NCBI RefSeq assembly: GCF_014164775.1 | Contig: NZ_JACJGB010000009.1 | Coordinates: 1-64,000, forward strand | Origin: Tessaracoccus sp. MC1679 | GTDB lineage: Bacteria > Actinomycetota > Actinomycetes > Propionibacteriales > Propionibacteriaceae | Length of the DNA stretch: 64,000 nt | Direction: 5' to 3' | Shown: in pieces, positions 55,736 through 64,000 of the stretch | Numbering within the stretch: position 1 is the first letter of the stretch | How the letters are laid out: the number at the start of each line of letters is the position of its first letter | Translations under genes and position numbers: made by a program | Notes under the pieces: generated by a model | What the model saw: the letters and a program-made list of their open reading frames with translations, nothing else | The model's database searches: none | What the model was told of the DNA's origin: nothing

Positions 55736-55779
55736 CCTCCCCCGTTCGGTGAGCCAGCTGCGGGCGAGGGCGAAGAGCC

Positions 55780-55960
55780 CACGCCCGCTGGCTGAGGAGC
55801 GAGGAGCGCAGCGACGAGCCTCGAAGCCTCAGAAGAGTGACCTTGTCGGCCCACGTTTCTGAGGCTTCGAGGCCGCTGCGCGGCACCTCAGCCAGCGGTT
55901 AAGCGAGGGGCGCAGCGCTCACCTCAGCCAGCGGTAGAGCGAGGGGCGCACCGCGGCACC
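55780..55960. repeat. Family A repeat with perfect 16-bp-arm hairpin
   Basis: Arms 55819-55834 and 55857-55872 (CCTCGAAGCCTCAGAA and its exact complement) enclose a 22-base loop GAGTGACCTTGTCGG.... To the right follow three imperfect units of GCACCTCAGCCAGCGG. This is the most complete copy of the family and fills the gap downstream of the carboxylase, where it might also act as a terminator. Confidence 0.75.
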
Positions 55961-56004
55961 TCAGCCGTCGGAATGCGGGCCGGCAACCGCGTTACGCTCT
56001 GTAC

Positions 56005-56274
56005 GTGACCGACGACGACCTCTGGGACCTCACCCGGACCAGACTGTTCTGGGCCGGGATCCTCGCCAACGGCGTGACCACCGAGGACGGGGCCGCGACC
56101 GTCGAGGCCGCCCTCCCCACCCGTCCGCCGTCCCATTCCGCCCTCCAACGCCTCCACCAGCTAGCCACAGATGAGTTGACGGGCATGTTGGCGCTGCTCT
56201 CCGACGACGAACCCCGCTGGGCCGACGGCCACGGATCGACCGTCGGCGACATCCGCCGCCTGCTCGACCGCTAA
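56005..56274 (+). CDS. Small hypothetical protein
   Basis: 89 residues, GTG start, no strong ribosome site. Soluble, mostly helical (LWDLTRTRLFWAGILANGV..., LQRLHQLATDELTGMLALLSDDE). No family recognised. It overlaps the convergent P-type ATPase gene by 4 bp at the stop codons, which supports a real gene because the ends are exact, but it could also be spurious. Confidence 0.45.
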   Translation: MTDDDLWDLTRTRLFWAGILANGVTTEDGAATVEAALPTRPPSHSALQRLHQLATDELTGMLALLSDDEPRWADGHGSTVGDIRRLLDR

Positions 56275-58136
56275 GCCGGGTGAGCGACCGCGCGGCCATT
56301 CCCGCGCGCCGGGCGCAGCAGGCGCATCCCGTTGACGATCACGATCAGCACGGACGCCTCGTGGACGAGCATCCCGATCGACATCGTCACCCCACCGAAC
56401 AACACACCCGCCAGCAGCGTTCCGACGGTGAGGAGCGCAATGACGATGTTCTGCCTCATGACCCTCACGGTGCGCTTCGCCAGGCCGATGGCCTGCGGGA
56501 TCCGGTCCAGCCGGCTGGTCATCAGCGCGATGTCCGCCGTCTCCACCGCGACAGCCGAGCCAGCTGCGCCCATCGCGATCCCGACGTCGGCCAGGGCGAG
56601 CGCCGGGGCGTCGTTGACGCCGTCGCCGACCATCGCGACGACGCGGCCCTCGGCCTGGAGTGCCCGCACCACGTCGAGCTTCTGCTCGGGCAGGAGACCG
56701 GAGCGGGCGTCGGCGATCCCGACCGTCCCCGCGACCGCCGCGGCGACCCTCGCCTGGTCGCCGGTGAGCATGAGGACGCGTGTCACGCCCACCCGGTGCA
56801 GCGCCGCCACGAGCGCGGCCGCCTCGGGCCGCACGGCGTCGGCCACGCCGATGGCGCCCACCACGTCGCCGTCCACGGCCACCATGAGCGGGGTGTGGCC
56901 CGCGTCGGCGAGGGTCGCGGCCGCCTGGGCCGCCCACGCGTCGCCCTGCGGTGCGACCAACGCCACCGTGCCCACAGCCACCTCACGCCCGCCGACCATC
57001 GCGACCACGCCGTGCCCGGGCACCGTGCGCACGCCGTCGGGGACGGCAGGCACGTCCAGACCGCGGGCCAGCGCCTCCTCGACGATGGGGAGGGCCAGCG
57101 GATGATCCGAGCCCGCCTCCGCGCGCGCGGCCCAGCCGAGCACCTCGTCGGCGGTCCAGTCACCTCGGGCCACCACGTCGGTCAGCGCGGGCCGGCCGAC
57201 GGTGAGCGTGCCGGTCTTGTCCAGCGCGACGGTGTCGACGCGGGCGGCCGTCTCGAGGAACTCGCCGCCCTTGATGAGGATGCCGTCACGGGCCGCGCGG
57301 CCGATGCCCGCCACCAGCGCCACCGGCACCGAGATGACCAGGGCGCCGGGGCAGCCGATGACCAGGAGGGTGAGGGCCAGTTCGAGGTCGCGGGTGAGCA
57401 GGCCCACCACGACGGCCAGCACGATGATCCCCGGGGTGTACCAGCGTGAGAACCGCTCCATGAACTGTTGGGTGCGGGCCTTGGCGTCCTGCGCCTCCTC
57501 CACCCGGTGGACGATGCGCGCGAGGGTGGTGTCGGCGCCGACGCCCGTGGCATCCAGGGTGACGAATCCGTCCGCGACAATCGTGCCGGCGAACAGTGGG
57601 TCCCCGGGGGACTTCTCGGCGGGGATGGACTCGCCGGTGATCGCGGCCTCGTCGATCGCCGCCCGCCCGGAGGTCACCACTCCGTCGACGGGGACCCGCC
57701 CGCCGTGCTTGACCACCACGGTCTCGCCGAGCCCCACCTCAGCGGCCGGCACCTCCACCTGGGCACCGTCGCGGACGACGGTGGCGGTGTCGGGGGCCAG
57801 GGCCACCAGCTCGGCCAGTGCGGAGCGGGTCTTGGCCAGCGTCGCGTCCTCCAGCGCGTGTCCGACGGCGAAGAGGAACGTGACCGCGGCGGCCTCCCAG
57901 TAGTTGCCGATCGCGATGGCCCCCACGGCGGCGACGGCGACCAGCAGGTCGATCCCGATCACCCGCAGCCGAAGCGCACGCACCGCGGACCAGGCCACCG
58001 GTGCACCGGCCACGACGGCGGCGGCCAGCATGAGCCAGCCGGCCGCCGGCCACGCGAGCGCGCCGGCCACCCACGAGGACAGGATGAAGAACCCTGAGAG
58101 CGCCGGCACCCGCCAGCGATGGGACAAGCGTGTCAT
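56271..58136 (-). CDS. P1B-type heavy-metal-translocating ATPase with CPG motif
   Basis: 621 residues, no N-terminal metal-binding domain. TGES actuator motif (AITGESIP), phosphorylated Asp in DKTGT near 303, HP motif (GSDHPLA), hinge MVGDGVNDAPAL. The transmembrane metal site, normally CPC, SPC or CPH, reads CPG near 261 (VIGCPGALVISVPVAL). Together with the CopZ-like gene 9 bp upstream this suggests export of a soft metal, perhaps copper, but the altered site leaves the ion uncertain. Regulation likely through the FNR-type box before the chaperone gene. Confidence 0.93.
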   Translation of the reverse strand: MTRLSHRWRVPALSGFFILSSWVAGALAWPAAGWLMLAAAVVAGAPVAWSAVRALRLRVIGIDLLVAVAAVGAIAIGNYWEAAAVTFLFAVGHALEDATLAKTRSALAELVALAPDTATVVRDGAQVEVPAAEVGLGETVVVKHGGRVPVDGVVTSGRAAIDEAAITGESIPAEKSPGDPLFAGTIVADGFVTLDATGVGADTTLARIVHRVEEAQDAKARTQQFMERFSRWYTPGIIVLAVVVGLLTRDLELALTLLVIGCPGALVISVPVALVAGIGRAARDGILIKGGEFLETAARVDTVALDKTGTLTVGRPALTDVVARGDWTADEVLGWAARAEAGSDHPLALPIVEEALARGLDVPAVPDGVRTVPGHGVVAMVGGREVAVGTVALVAPQGDAWAAQAAATLADAGHTPLMVAVDGDVVGAIGVADAVRPEAAALVAALHRVGVTRVLMLTGDQARVAAAVAGTVGIADARSGLLPEQKLDVVRALQAEGRVVAMVGDGVNDAPALALADVGIAMGAAGSAVAVETADIALMTSRLDRIPQAIGLAKRTVRVMRQNIVIALLTVGTLLAGVLFGGVTMSIGMLVHEASVLIVIVNGMRLLRPARGNGRAVAHPA

Positions 58137-58145
58137 GGCCTGCCC

Positions 58146-58379
58146 TCAGAACGCCGACGGGCGGGCGGTGTAGCCGGCCTTGGCGACGGCGGCCACGAGG
58201 TCGTCGACGCTGGTGCGGGTGAGGTCGTGATCCACCTCGATGCGTGAGGAGGCGAAGTGGACCGTCGCCGTCGTCACACCGGGCAGCGCGCTCAGCGCCT
58301 TCTCGATCTTGGCCACGCAGGACGGGCAGCTGAAGCCTTCTGCGCGGAGGGTGGTGTGGGTGATGGTCGCGGTGGACAT
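58146..58379 (-). CDS. CopZ-like heavy-metal-associated chaperone
   Basis: 77 residues forming one HMA domain. The metal site is GFSCPSCVAKIEKAL (CxxC at 18-21). The fold elements TTATVHFASSRIEVDHD and VDDLVAAVAKAGY are in the normal order. It would pass a metal ion to the ATPase encoded 9 bp downstream in the same operon, replacing the N-terminal HMA domain that this ATPase lacks. The ATG follows GGAGG. Confidence 0.92.
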   Translation of the reverse strand: MSTATITHTTLRAEGFSCPSCVAKIEKALSALPGVTTATVHFASSRIEVDHDLTRTSVDDLVAAVAKAGYTARPSAF

Positions 58380-58453
58380 GGTCTCCTCCTGGAGGGTCGG
58401 TGCCGCTGGATGCGGCGATGTCTCGACGCTACGGGGGTGCCGCCGACGCTTCC

Positions 58454-58467
58454 TTGACGTGGATCAA
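58454..58467. promoter_or_regulatory. FNR/ArcR-type box upstream of the CopZ/ATPase operon
   Basis: TTGACGTGGATCAA matches the FNR consensus TTGAT-N4-ATCAA except at one base. It lies 75 bp upstream of the chaperone start. A Crp/Fnr regulator is encoded nearby at 59527, so oxygen or redox control of the metal pump is likely. The remainder of the gap 58468-58844 shows no supported gene; an 81-codon leftward frame at 58568-58813 is possible but unrecognised. Confidence 0.6.
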
Positions 58468-58844
58468 GCCCCGTCGGGGGAATGGCGCTGCATGCCTGCC
58501 CGCGCAGCGAGGAGTTCTCGCCTGCTCCGGGAGGCAAGGGACGCACGCGGGACGAGCCCCGGGGCGGTCATGCTTGCGGCTTGGCGATGGTGGGCACGCC
58601 GACGAACATCTTGATCACGCGAGCACCACCCATCGCGGCAATTGAGTGCGTTCCACCGGTGTCCTCTAGGGAGTTACTGATCAATGCTGTCCTCGGCGAG
58701 GACGTGCCGGGCGGGATGAGATGGTGCCACTGCATCTGGTGCGTGTACTCGACGTCCATATCCAGATGCAGGGGGGTCAGATCGCCCGATCCGGTGCGCC
58801 GCAGCCAGGACATGATTGATCAGTGATTCCCTAGGGCAGAGGAC

Positions 58845-59165
58845 TCACGCGTTGTCGGATCCGCTCAGGATCGTGTCGTAGTCTTGGCCGCCGTAGAAGA
58901 CGCCGAGGATGGTGATCTCCTGGGTCTCGTCATCGACGTAGGTAGCGATCACCGCACGCTTCTTGTAACTGGAGGTGCGAAGCCCAGGACGGATGTCGTC
59001 CCGCATTGTTCCTCGGTGCGGGAACACCGCGAGGCCCTCGCAGTGGGCCACGATGGCATCCACGTAATCGGCAGCAACCATCGGCGATGCTGACGAAGCA
59101 AGGTACCGGTACAGCGCCTCGAGTTGATCTGCCGCCTCCTGCGCAAACCGAACCGTGTAGGTCAC
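58845..59165 (-). CDS. parE: ParE-family toxin
   Basis: 106 residues of the RelE/ParE superfamily: TYTVRFAQEAADQLEALYRYLASSASPMVAADYVDAIVAHC, the central FPHRGTMRDDIRPGLRTSSYKKRAVIATYV and C-terminal ITILGVFYGGQDYDTIL. Such toxins block DNA gyrase. GTG start overlaps the antitoxin stop (GTGA). Confidence 0.9.
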   Translation of the reverse strand: MTYTVRFAQEAADQLEALYRYLASSASPMVAADYVDAIVAHCEGLAVFPHRGTMRDDIRPGLRTSSYKKRAVIATYVDDETQEITILGVFYGGQDYDTILSGSDNA

Positions 59166-59425
59166 TGGCCGCGCAGGGACACGAGCCGCGCACGGACCTC
59201 GCCTGCAGACAGCGCACCATTCGGGTCTGCCAGCAGCCTGTCATAGGCTGGAGCAACCTGCTCCAGAAGCCAGGCGTCGACCGCCCGATCGCGTGCCGCC
59301 AGGGCCCGTAGGCCTTCGCGGATGACCTCGCTTTCGGAGGCGTACTCTCCTGAGACCACCTTGGCGCGGACCATGTCGGCCATCTCGTGGGGCAACGTCA
59401 CACTCATCTGCTTCGTAGTTCTCAT
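59162..59425 (-). CDS. parD: ParD-family (CC2985/RHH) antitoxin
   Basis: 87 residues. N-terminal ribbon-helix-helix (KQMSVTLPHEMADMVRAKVVSGEYASESEVIREGLRALAARD) followed by a toxin-binding tail. It precedes the toxin by a 4-bp overlap. As a DNA-binding antitoxin it should repress its own promoter at the inverted repeat 26 bp upstream. Confidence 0.92.
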   Translation of the reverse strand: MRTTKQMSVTLPHEMADMVRAKVVSGEYASESEVIREGLRALAARDRAVDAWLLEQVAPAYDRLLADPNGALSAGEVRARLVSLRGQ

Positions 59426-59450
59426 GTCGACCTCCCTCCATCCATCCAGG

Positions 59451-59467
59451 GTAGGACTGAATCCTAC
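59451..59467. promoter_or_regulatory. Inverted repeat in the parD / crp-like divergent promoter
   Basis: GTAGGA-CTGAA-TCCTAC, perfect 6-bp arms, located between the divergent starts at 59425 and 59527. The best candidate for the ParD operator. Confidence 0.5.
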
Positions 59468-59526
59468 TCGGCGGAAGAGTCGTTCGGCATTGCCTGACAG
59501 ACTGGGTGTTGGGGCAGGCTGGGGCC

Positions 59527-60234
59527 ATGACTCAGCACGCTCAGACCCATCACGCCGGCGACACCTGCGTGGCGCTGGTCCCCGTCTTCCGCGGGCTGGA
59601 TGCCGGCCAGCAGGAGGAGGTGGCAGGATTCGCGAGGCCCATCAGGGCCGCCGCCGGTGAGCAGCTGCTCGCGCCGACGGACCGGACCAGACGCCTCCTT
59701 GTCATCCACCGCGGAAGCGTCCGGGTGGCGCACCTGCTGGACACCGGCCACGAGCGCGTCGTGAGGGTGCTGGGTCCGGGCAGCGTGGTCGGCGAGGCGT
59801 CGTTCATCCTCGGCCGTCGCCCGGACAACTACGCCTACGCCGAGACCGACGTCGAGCTGTGCTCGTTCGACCACGCGGACCTGGCGCGCCTCGTCGCCCG
59901 CTACCCCGACATCGCCGTGCGGATGCTGCAGATGCAGGCCGAGCGGCTGGCCGCGGCCGAGCGGATGCTGGCCGCCTTCGGGGGGCGGGACGTGGGCGCG
60001 AGGGTCGCGGCGTACCTGCTGGACCTCCCGTCCCGCCGCGACCCCGAGGGAGCGGTCGTCGAGCTGCCCATGGCGAAGAAGGACGTGGCGAGCTACCTGG
60101 GCACCACCCCGGAAACGTTCAGCCGCCGGCTCCGCGACCTCGTCGACGACGGCGTGGTGGAGCTGGCGGGCCGACGTGGGGTGCGGATCCTCGACGCGGA
60201 GGGCCTCGAGCGCCGCGCCGACGCTACTGCGTGA
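59527..60234 (+). CDS. Crp/Fnr-family transcriptional regulator
   Basis: 235 residues. The cyclic-nucleotide-binding-like jelly roll (about 20-125) contains GSVRVAHLLDTGHERVVRVLGPGSVVGEASFIL. The C-terminal winged helix (about 155-228) contains LPMAKKDVASYLGTTPETFSRRLRDLVDDGVVEL, a classic Crp/Fnr recognition helix. No N-terminal cysteine cluster for an Fe-S centre is seen: the only Cys are Cys14 and one near 105, so it is not a standard FNR. Its likely target is the TTGAC-N4-ATCAA box of the metal-pump operon. Its 3' end overlaps the convergent ABC gene by 11 bp. Confidence 0.92.
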   Translation: MTQHAQTHHAGDTCVALVPVFRGLDAGQQEEVAGFARPIRAAAGEQLLAPTDRTRRLLVIHRGSVRVAHLLDTGHERVVRVLGPGSVVGEASFILGRRPDNYAYAETDVELCSFDHADLARLVARYPDIAVRMLQMQAERLAAAERMLAAFGGRDVGARVAAYLLDLPSRRDPEGAVVELPMAKKDVASYLGTTPETFSRRLRDLVDDGVVELAGRRGVRILDAEGLERRADATA

Positions 60235-62032
60235 TGTCGTAGCGCAGGAGGCGCGCCTTGTCCGCCTTCCGCGTGGAGCCCTGAAGGGCCAGCAGCTCGG
60301 CGTAGATGCCGTCGGTGGTGGCCAACTCCGCAGGGGTGCCGATCTCGTCGATGCGACCGTCACGCAGCGTCACGATCCTGTCCACCGTCGAGATGGTGGA
60401 CAGCCGGTGAGCGATGATCAGCGTGGTCCGACCCTCCATCAGCTCCTCCAACCCGGCCTGCACCGCGCGCTCGGACTTGGTGTCCAGGGAGCTGGTGGCC
60501 TCGTCGAGGATGAGGATGGGAGCATCCTTGAGCAGGGCGCGCGCCACGGAGAGCCGCTGCTTCTGCCCGCCGGAGAGCTTGACGCCCCGCTCGCCGATCT
60601 CGGTGTCGAAGCCGTTGTGGAGATGCGAGATGAAGGACAGCGCATTCGCCCGCCTGGCCGCGACACTCAACTGCTCGTCAGTGACGCCGTCCTGCCCGTA
60701 GGCCATGTTCTCGCGGATGGTGCCGGAGAACAGGCTGGCGTCCTGGAACACCACGCCCACCTCGCGGCGGAGCGCCACCGTCGGCACGTCGTCGACGGAC
60801 TGGCCGTGGACGCGCAGCGCCCCGGAGGTCACCGGGTAGAGCTTCATGATGAGGTTGACCAGCGTGGTCTTGCCGCCTCCGGACTCGCCCACGAACGCGA
60901 TCCGTTCGCCGCGGTTCACCCTGAGGTCGATGTCTCTCAGGACCAGCCCGTCGGCGCCGTCACCGTCGCCGTAACCGAAGTCAACGTGGTCGAACTCGAT
61001 CACCGGATCGGAGTCCACCCACTGCACCACGGCCGACGGCGCGGCCTCCAGGGCGTTGTTGGGCTCGTCGGTCTCGTCCATCACCTTGAAGTACTCGCGG
61101 CTTCCAGCGACGGCGCGCTGCGTCATGTCCACCCAGTAGCTCATGGAGGTGACGGGCATCCGCGCCATGGTGGTGAGCTGGATGAGGAGGACCATGGTGC
61201 CGACGCTGTACTGGCCGCTGGCCGTCTGGTAGAAGATGATGGCGTAGATCCCGAAGAACACCACGTCCAGCGCCCCCCGGCGCCAGAGGTCCATGGTGTG
61301 CCAGAACCGGGACTGCTGCCGCGACAAGGCGATGGCGTCGCGGTAGTGGCCCTTGAAGGACTCCAGCTCGCTCTTCTCGGTGACGAAGCTCTTCACCACC
61401 CGCATCTGTCCGATCACCTCGGAGAAGCGGCCGCCTGAGATGTCGTAGTGGTCGTTCTTCTGCTTCTCCCACACCTGCCACTTCTTCGACGTCCTGGCCG
61501 TCAGCCACACGAAGGTCGGGTAGATGAGGATGAGCAGGATCGTCAGCCACGGCGAGTAGAACGCCGTGATGACGAGCACCGCGAGCAGTGTCACCACGGT
61601 CGGGAAGAAGCCGTTGCTGAAGGTCTGGAGGAAGTCGGTGATCGACGTGATGGAGCGGTTGAGCCGGGAGATGATGGTGCCGGTCAGCTCGTTGTCGTAG
61701 TAGCGCTGCGGGAGGCGCAGCAGCTTGCGGTAGTAGTTGGCCGACAGGATGGCGCGCAGCCGCACGGACATCAGGTCGCCGAAGTAGCCCGAGACGTTGG
61801 TGATGGCCGAGTTGGCCAGCGCGATGATCAGCAGCACCACCGCCAGCCACATGAGGTCCGCGACGGTGCCGCCGCGGCCCTCCGCGATGTCGACCACCGT
61901 GTCGGTGGCCCGCGCGATGACGAACGGGGTCAACAGAGCCGTCGCGGACGTGGCGACGGCCCCGACGACGACGATGAGGTAGAGCGGCCACAGCTCTCTG
62001 GCTGTGGCCATGATCTTGGCGATGCTGCGCAC
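60224..62032 (-). CDS. ABC transporter, fused permease and ATPase
   Basis: 602 residues, exporter type with six N-terminal membrane helices and a C-terminal ATPase: Walker A GESGGGKTT near 375, Q-loop VVFQDASLF, signature LSGGQKQRLSVARALL near 485, Walker B ILILDEATSS, H-loop IIAHRLST. Works as a homodimer. Substrate unknown; MsbA/multidrug-like. It stands between the Crp/Fnr regulator and the arabinofuranosidase, both of which could be chance neighbours, although carbohydrate utilisation is possible with the latter. Confidence 0.92.
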   Translation of the reverse strand: MRSIAKIMATARELWPLYLIVVVGAVATSATALLTPFVIARATDTVVDIAEGRGGTVADLMWLAVVLLIIALANSAITNVSGYFGDLMSVRLRAILSANYYRKLLRLPQRYYDNELTGTIISRLNRSITSITDFLQTFSNGFFPTVVTLLAVLVITAFYSPWLTILLILIYPTFVWLTARTSKKWQVWEKQKNDHYDISGGRFSEVIGQMRVVKSFVTEKSELESFKGHYRDAIALSRQQSRFWHTMDLWRRGALDVVFFGIYAIIFYQTASGQYSVGTMVLLIQLTTMARMPVTSMSYWVDMTQRAVAGSREYFKVMDETDEPNNALEAAPSAVVQWVDSDPVIEFDHVDFGYGDGDGADGLVLRDIDLRVNRGERIAFVGESGGGKTTLVNLIMKLYPVTSGALRVHGQSVDDVPTVALRREVGVVFQDASLFSGTIRENMAYGQDGVTDEQLSVAARRANALSFISHLHNGFDTEIGERGVKLSGGQKQRLSVARALLKDAPILILDEATSSLDTKSERAVQAGLEELMEGRTTLIIAHRLSTISTVDRIVTLRDGRIDEIGTPAELATTDGIYAELLALQGSTRKADKARLLRYDITQ

Positions 62033-62102
62033 GAGCGGTCACTCCTTCGACGTGGCACTCTACCCGTGTGGACCTGAGCGGCCGACGCCGCGGCCGTTCA
62101 TC

Positions 62103-63947
62103 TCAGATGGTCGGGAGCCAGACGCGCATGGCACCCGAGGCGCGGTTGCCCCAGGTGTGGAAGGGGATGGCCCGCACTGTGACCGGCTGCCCCGTGGGGG
62201 CGGTGGCTGGCGCGCCGTACAGCGGGCCCACCCCCGGCCGTGGGGTGACCGCGATCTCGAGCCCGCCGTCGGACTCGATCGGCGCACTGGTGGCGTCGAC
62301 GATCACATCGTCCAGGCGGATCCCCTCAGGGAGGTCCACCTGCTCGACGCAGTACACCTGGGGGCCGCGCTCGAGCGCGACGCAGCCGCGCACCGCATCC
62401 ACGCGATGGTTGGCCTGCGTCCAGCGGGGAGCCATCGGCAGGTCGAGGACGAGCGGGTTGGCGGCGAGTTCGACGCGCGCGTACCCGTCGGCGTCAGGCT
62501 GGACCGGCTGCCTGTCGATGGTCGCGGCGCTGGCCCAGCTCGGGATCCGGAGCGCGATGGTGAGGCCGGCCGGGCCCTCGACCTCGACGCGGCCGTCGCC
62601 GGGGTAGCTGGTCCGCACCGCGACCGTGCCGCCGCCGAGGGCCTCAGGGACGTCGATCTCGCAGGCGGTGTAGAGGTGGAGCGCCAGGGCTTCGCCGTCG
62701 AGGGAGGCCACGTAGCCGCTCAGCTGGGCGAAGACGCGGGCGATGTTGGGCGGGCAGCAGGCGCACGTGTACCAGGAGGTGCGCTCGCGGGGGGCGTTCT
62801 CCTCGGAGTAGCGGTCCGGGCGGAGCTGGAGCGGGTTGGAGTAGAAGAAGCGGGTGCCGGTCTCGTCGAGGGAGGCAGCCAGGGCGTTGTGCAGCTCGCG
62901 CTCGATGGTCTCGGCGTAGCGGGCGCCGCCCTCGGCCAGGTACATGCGCCAGTTCCAGTGCAGATCCGCGATAGTGGCGCAGGTCTCGGCGTAGGCGCGG
63001 TCCGACGGGAGCTCGTAGTCGTCGCCGAACGCCTCGTCGCGGTGGCGCGAGCCGAAGGCGCCGGTGATGTACATCTTCCGGTTGTGGGCGCTGTCCCACT
63101 GGGCGCGCATCGCGACCAGCAGCGACTCGTCGCCCTCCTCGAGGACCAGATCGGTCACCCCTGCGTTGAGGTAGAGCTGCCGGACGGCGTGGCCGACGGC
63201 GCTGGTGGATTCCCGAACCGTGGCGTGGTCCTGGAAGTAGCGGGCCCCGAGTGAGCCCACCTTGAGCAGGCCGGAGCCGCGGTGGTCCACCTGGTGGCGG
63301 GCCAGGTCCAGGAAGCGGCGCTCGCCGGTGTGCCTGTAGAGCTCCACTAGCGCGGTCTCCAATTCAGGGTGCCCGCAGTATCCCACCTTGTCAGCTGCTG
63401 GTCCGAAGGTGGCGTCCACGAGGTCGACGAAGCGGACGGCGATGTCCAGGAGGTCGGTGCGGCCGGCGCGGGCCAACGCGACGGCGGCCTGCACCATGTG
63501 GCCGAGCACGTACATCTCGTGGGTCCAGTCCAGCTCCGCGAACTTCTTCTCGGGGTGCACGCCCTGGATCCAGGTCATCACGTAGCCATCCGGCTCCTGG
63601 ACGCGGGCCACGAGGCCGATCACGTCGTCGAGCCAGGCGTCGAACTCACGGGTGCCGGTGCGGGCGATCTCCCAGGCCACCGCCTCGATGGTCTTGTAGA
63701 GGTCTGAGTCGGCGAACCAGAACCCGCGCCATTCGGCGGTGGACTCGCCGATCAGACGGCGGAAGTTGTCCAGGTTGCCGGCCTCCTCGAGCTGGGCGAT
63801 GCAGTGCGGGATGGTCGCGGCGGCGTTGCGCAGCTGCCAGGCGCCCAGCCGCGAGGCGGGGTCCAGGCGGACCCCGGTGATCGCGACGGGGTGACGCGGG
63901 CCTGCGGCCAGAGGGGAAGCGGGGGCGACGAGCGGGAGGGTGGCCAC
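62103..63947 (-). CDS. GH127 beta-L-arabinofuranosidase
   Basis: 614-residue glycoside hydrolase. The Zn/cysteine catalytic motif CACCPPN near 393-399 is the GH127 (HypBA1 type) signature, with the alpha/alpha barrel N-terminal block WFADSDLYKTIEAVAWEIARTG and YITGAFGSRHRDEAFGDDYELP. It releases L-arabinose from beta-linked arabinofuranosides of plant cell-wall proteins. No signal peptide, so the substrate must be imported. GTG at 63947 is preferred because AAAGG is 7 bases upstream; the ATG at 63962 has no ribosome site. The 53 bp upstream, to the right edge, contain TTGAAATACGTGTCCAA, which may be a repressor site. Confidence 0.92.
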   Translation of the reverse strand: MATLPLVAPASPLAAGPRHPVAITGVRLDPASRLGAWQLRNAAATIPHCIAQLEEAGNLDNFRRLIGESTAEWRGFWFADSDLYKTIEAVAWEIARTGTREFDAWLDDVIGLVARVQEPDGYVMTWIQGVHPEKKFAELDWTHEMYVLGHMVQAAVALARAGRTDLLDIAVRFVDLVDATFGPAADKVGYCGHPELETALVELYRHTGERRFLDLARHQVDHRGSGLLKVGSLGARYFQDHATVRESTSAVGHAVRQLYLNAGVTDLVLEEGDESLLVAMRAQWDSAHNRKMYITGAFGSRHRDEAFGDDYELPSDRAYAETCATIADLHWNWRMYLAEGGARYAETIERELHNALAASLDETGTRFFYSNPLQLRPDRYSEENAPRERTSWYTCACCPPNIARVFAQLSGYVASLDGEALALHLYTACEIDVPEALGGGTVAVRTSYPGDGRVEVEGPAGLTIALRIPSWASAATIDRQPVQPDADGYARVELAANPLVLDLPMAPRWTQANHRVDAVRGCVALERGPQVYCVEQVDLPEGIRLDDVIVDATSAPIESDGGLEIAVTPRPGVGPLYGAPATAPTGQPVTVRAIPFHTWGNRASGAMRVWLPTI

Positions 63948-64000
63948 GGGACAGCCTTTCATCGTTGAAATACGTGTCCAATGGTGCCCCGTCGTGCGGG

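Noticed and set aside
58568-58813. Leftward 81-codon frame in the gap between copZ-like gene and parE
   Set aside because: No ribosome site or recognisable similarity; kept only as a remark.

Overview
The window is very GC-rich with dense, often translationally coupled genes. It carries actinobacterial markers: mycothiol deacetylase MshB, a single-chain long-chain acyl-CoA carboxylase, an OmpR-type two-component system and several DUF families typical of the phylum. Together with class I fumarase and the gene styles seen, this points to Propionibacteriales (Propionibacteriaceae-like). The family assignment is inference; no rRNA or tRNA gene is visible.

Region 1 (1-13.7 kb) is a defence island. 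A leftward operon runs from a degenerate methylase-like protein through hsdM, hsdS, darT and darG with overlaps or gaps of a few bases. The matching hsdR (cut by the left edge) lies 5.2 kb further on, past a Schlafen/AlbA-domain regulator, a RelE-type toxin-antitoxin pair, a hemolysin-III gene with a broken second copy, and two small genes. Two similar arrays of TCACTG/CAGTGA motifs flank the broken copy and the toxin pair.

Region 2 (13.8-32.3 kb): a membrane-anchored two-repeat protein, a repeat-filled gap, nadE, then a tightly coupled rightward operon of three glycosyltransferases, an ABC exporter and two small-molecule kinases of the APH fold. It continues with a secreted NTR/TIMP-like protein, a DUF4126 protein, a lipid kinase with the glycogen debranching enzyme glgX, and membrane proteins.

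Region 3 (32.3-45.7 kb) is mostly metabolism: a CDF cation transporter, two Gfo/Idh/MocA dehydrogenases, a HAD phosphatase, mshB, an LLM flavin monooxygenase with its FMN reductase, an ABC-F ribosome-protection factor coupled to ilvE, an SDR and fumarase. The ABC-F gene has a leader peptide with a hairpin that can hide its Shine-Dalgarno sequence, and a repeat inserted in frame in its coding sequence.

Region 4 (46-50 kb) looks like a self-contained regulon. A histidine kinase/response regulator operon sits between two short exported proteins with poly-aspartate tails, and each of the three transcription units carries the same 14-bp operator-like palindrome TGAGA-N4-TCTCA at 47-71 bp from its start.

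Region 5 (50-64 kb): a 1,839-residue acyl-CoA carboxylase, a P1B ATPase with a CopZ-like chaperone behind an FNR-type box, a ParDE pair, a Crp/Fnr regulator, an ABC transporter and a GH127 beta-L-arabinofuranosidase. At least four families of dispersed non-coding repeats (called A-D here) fill the larger intergenic spaces.
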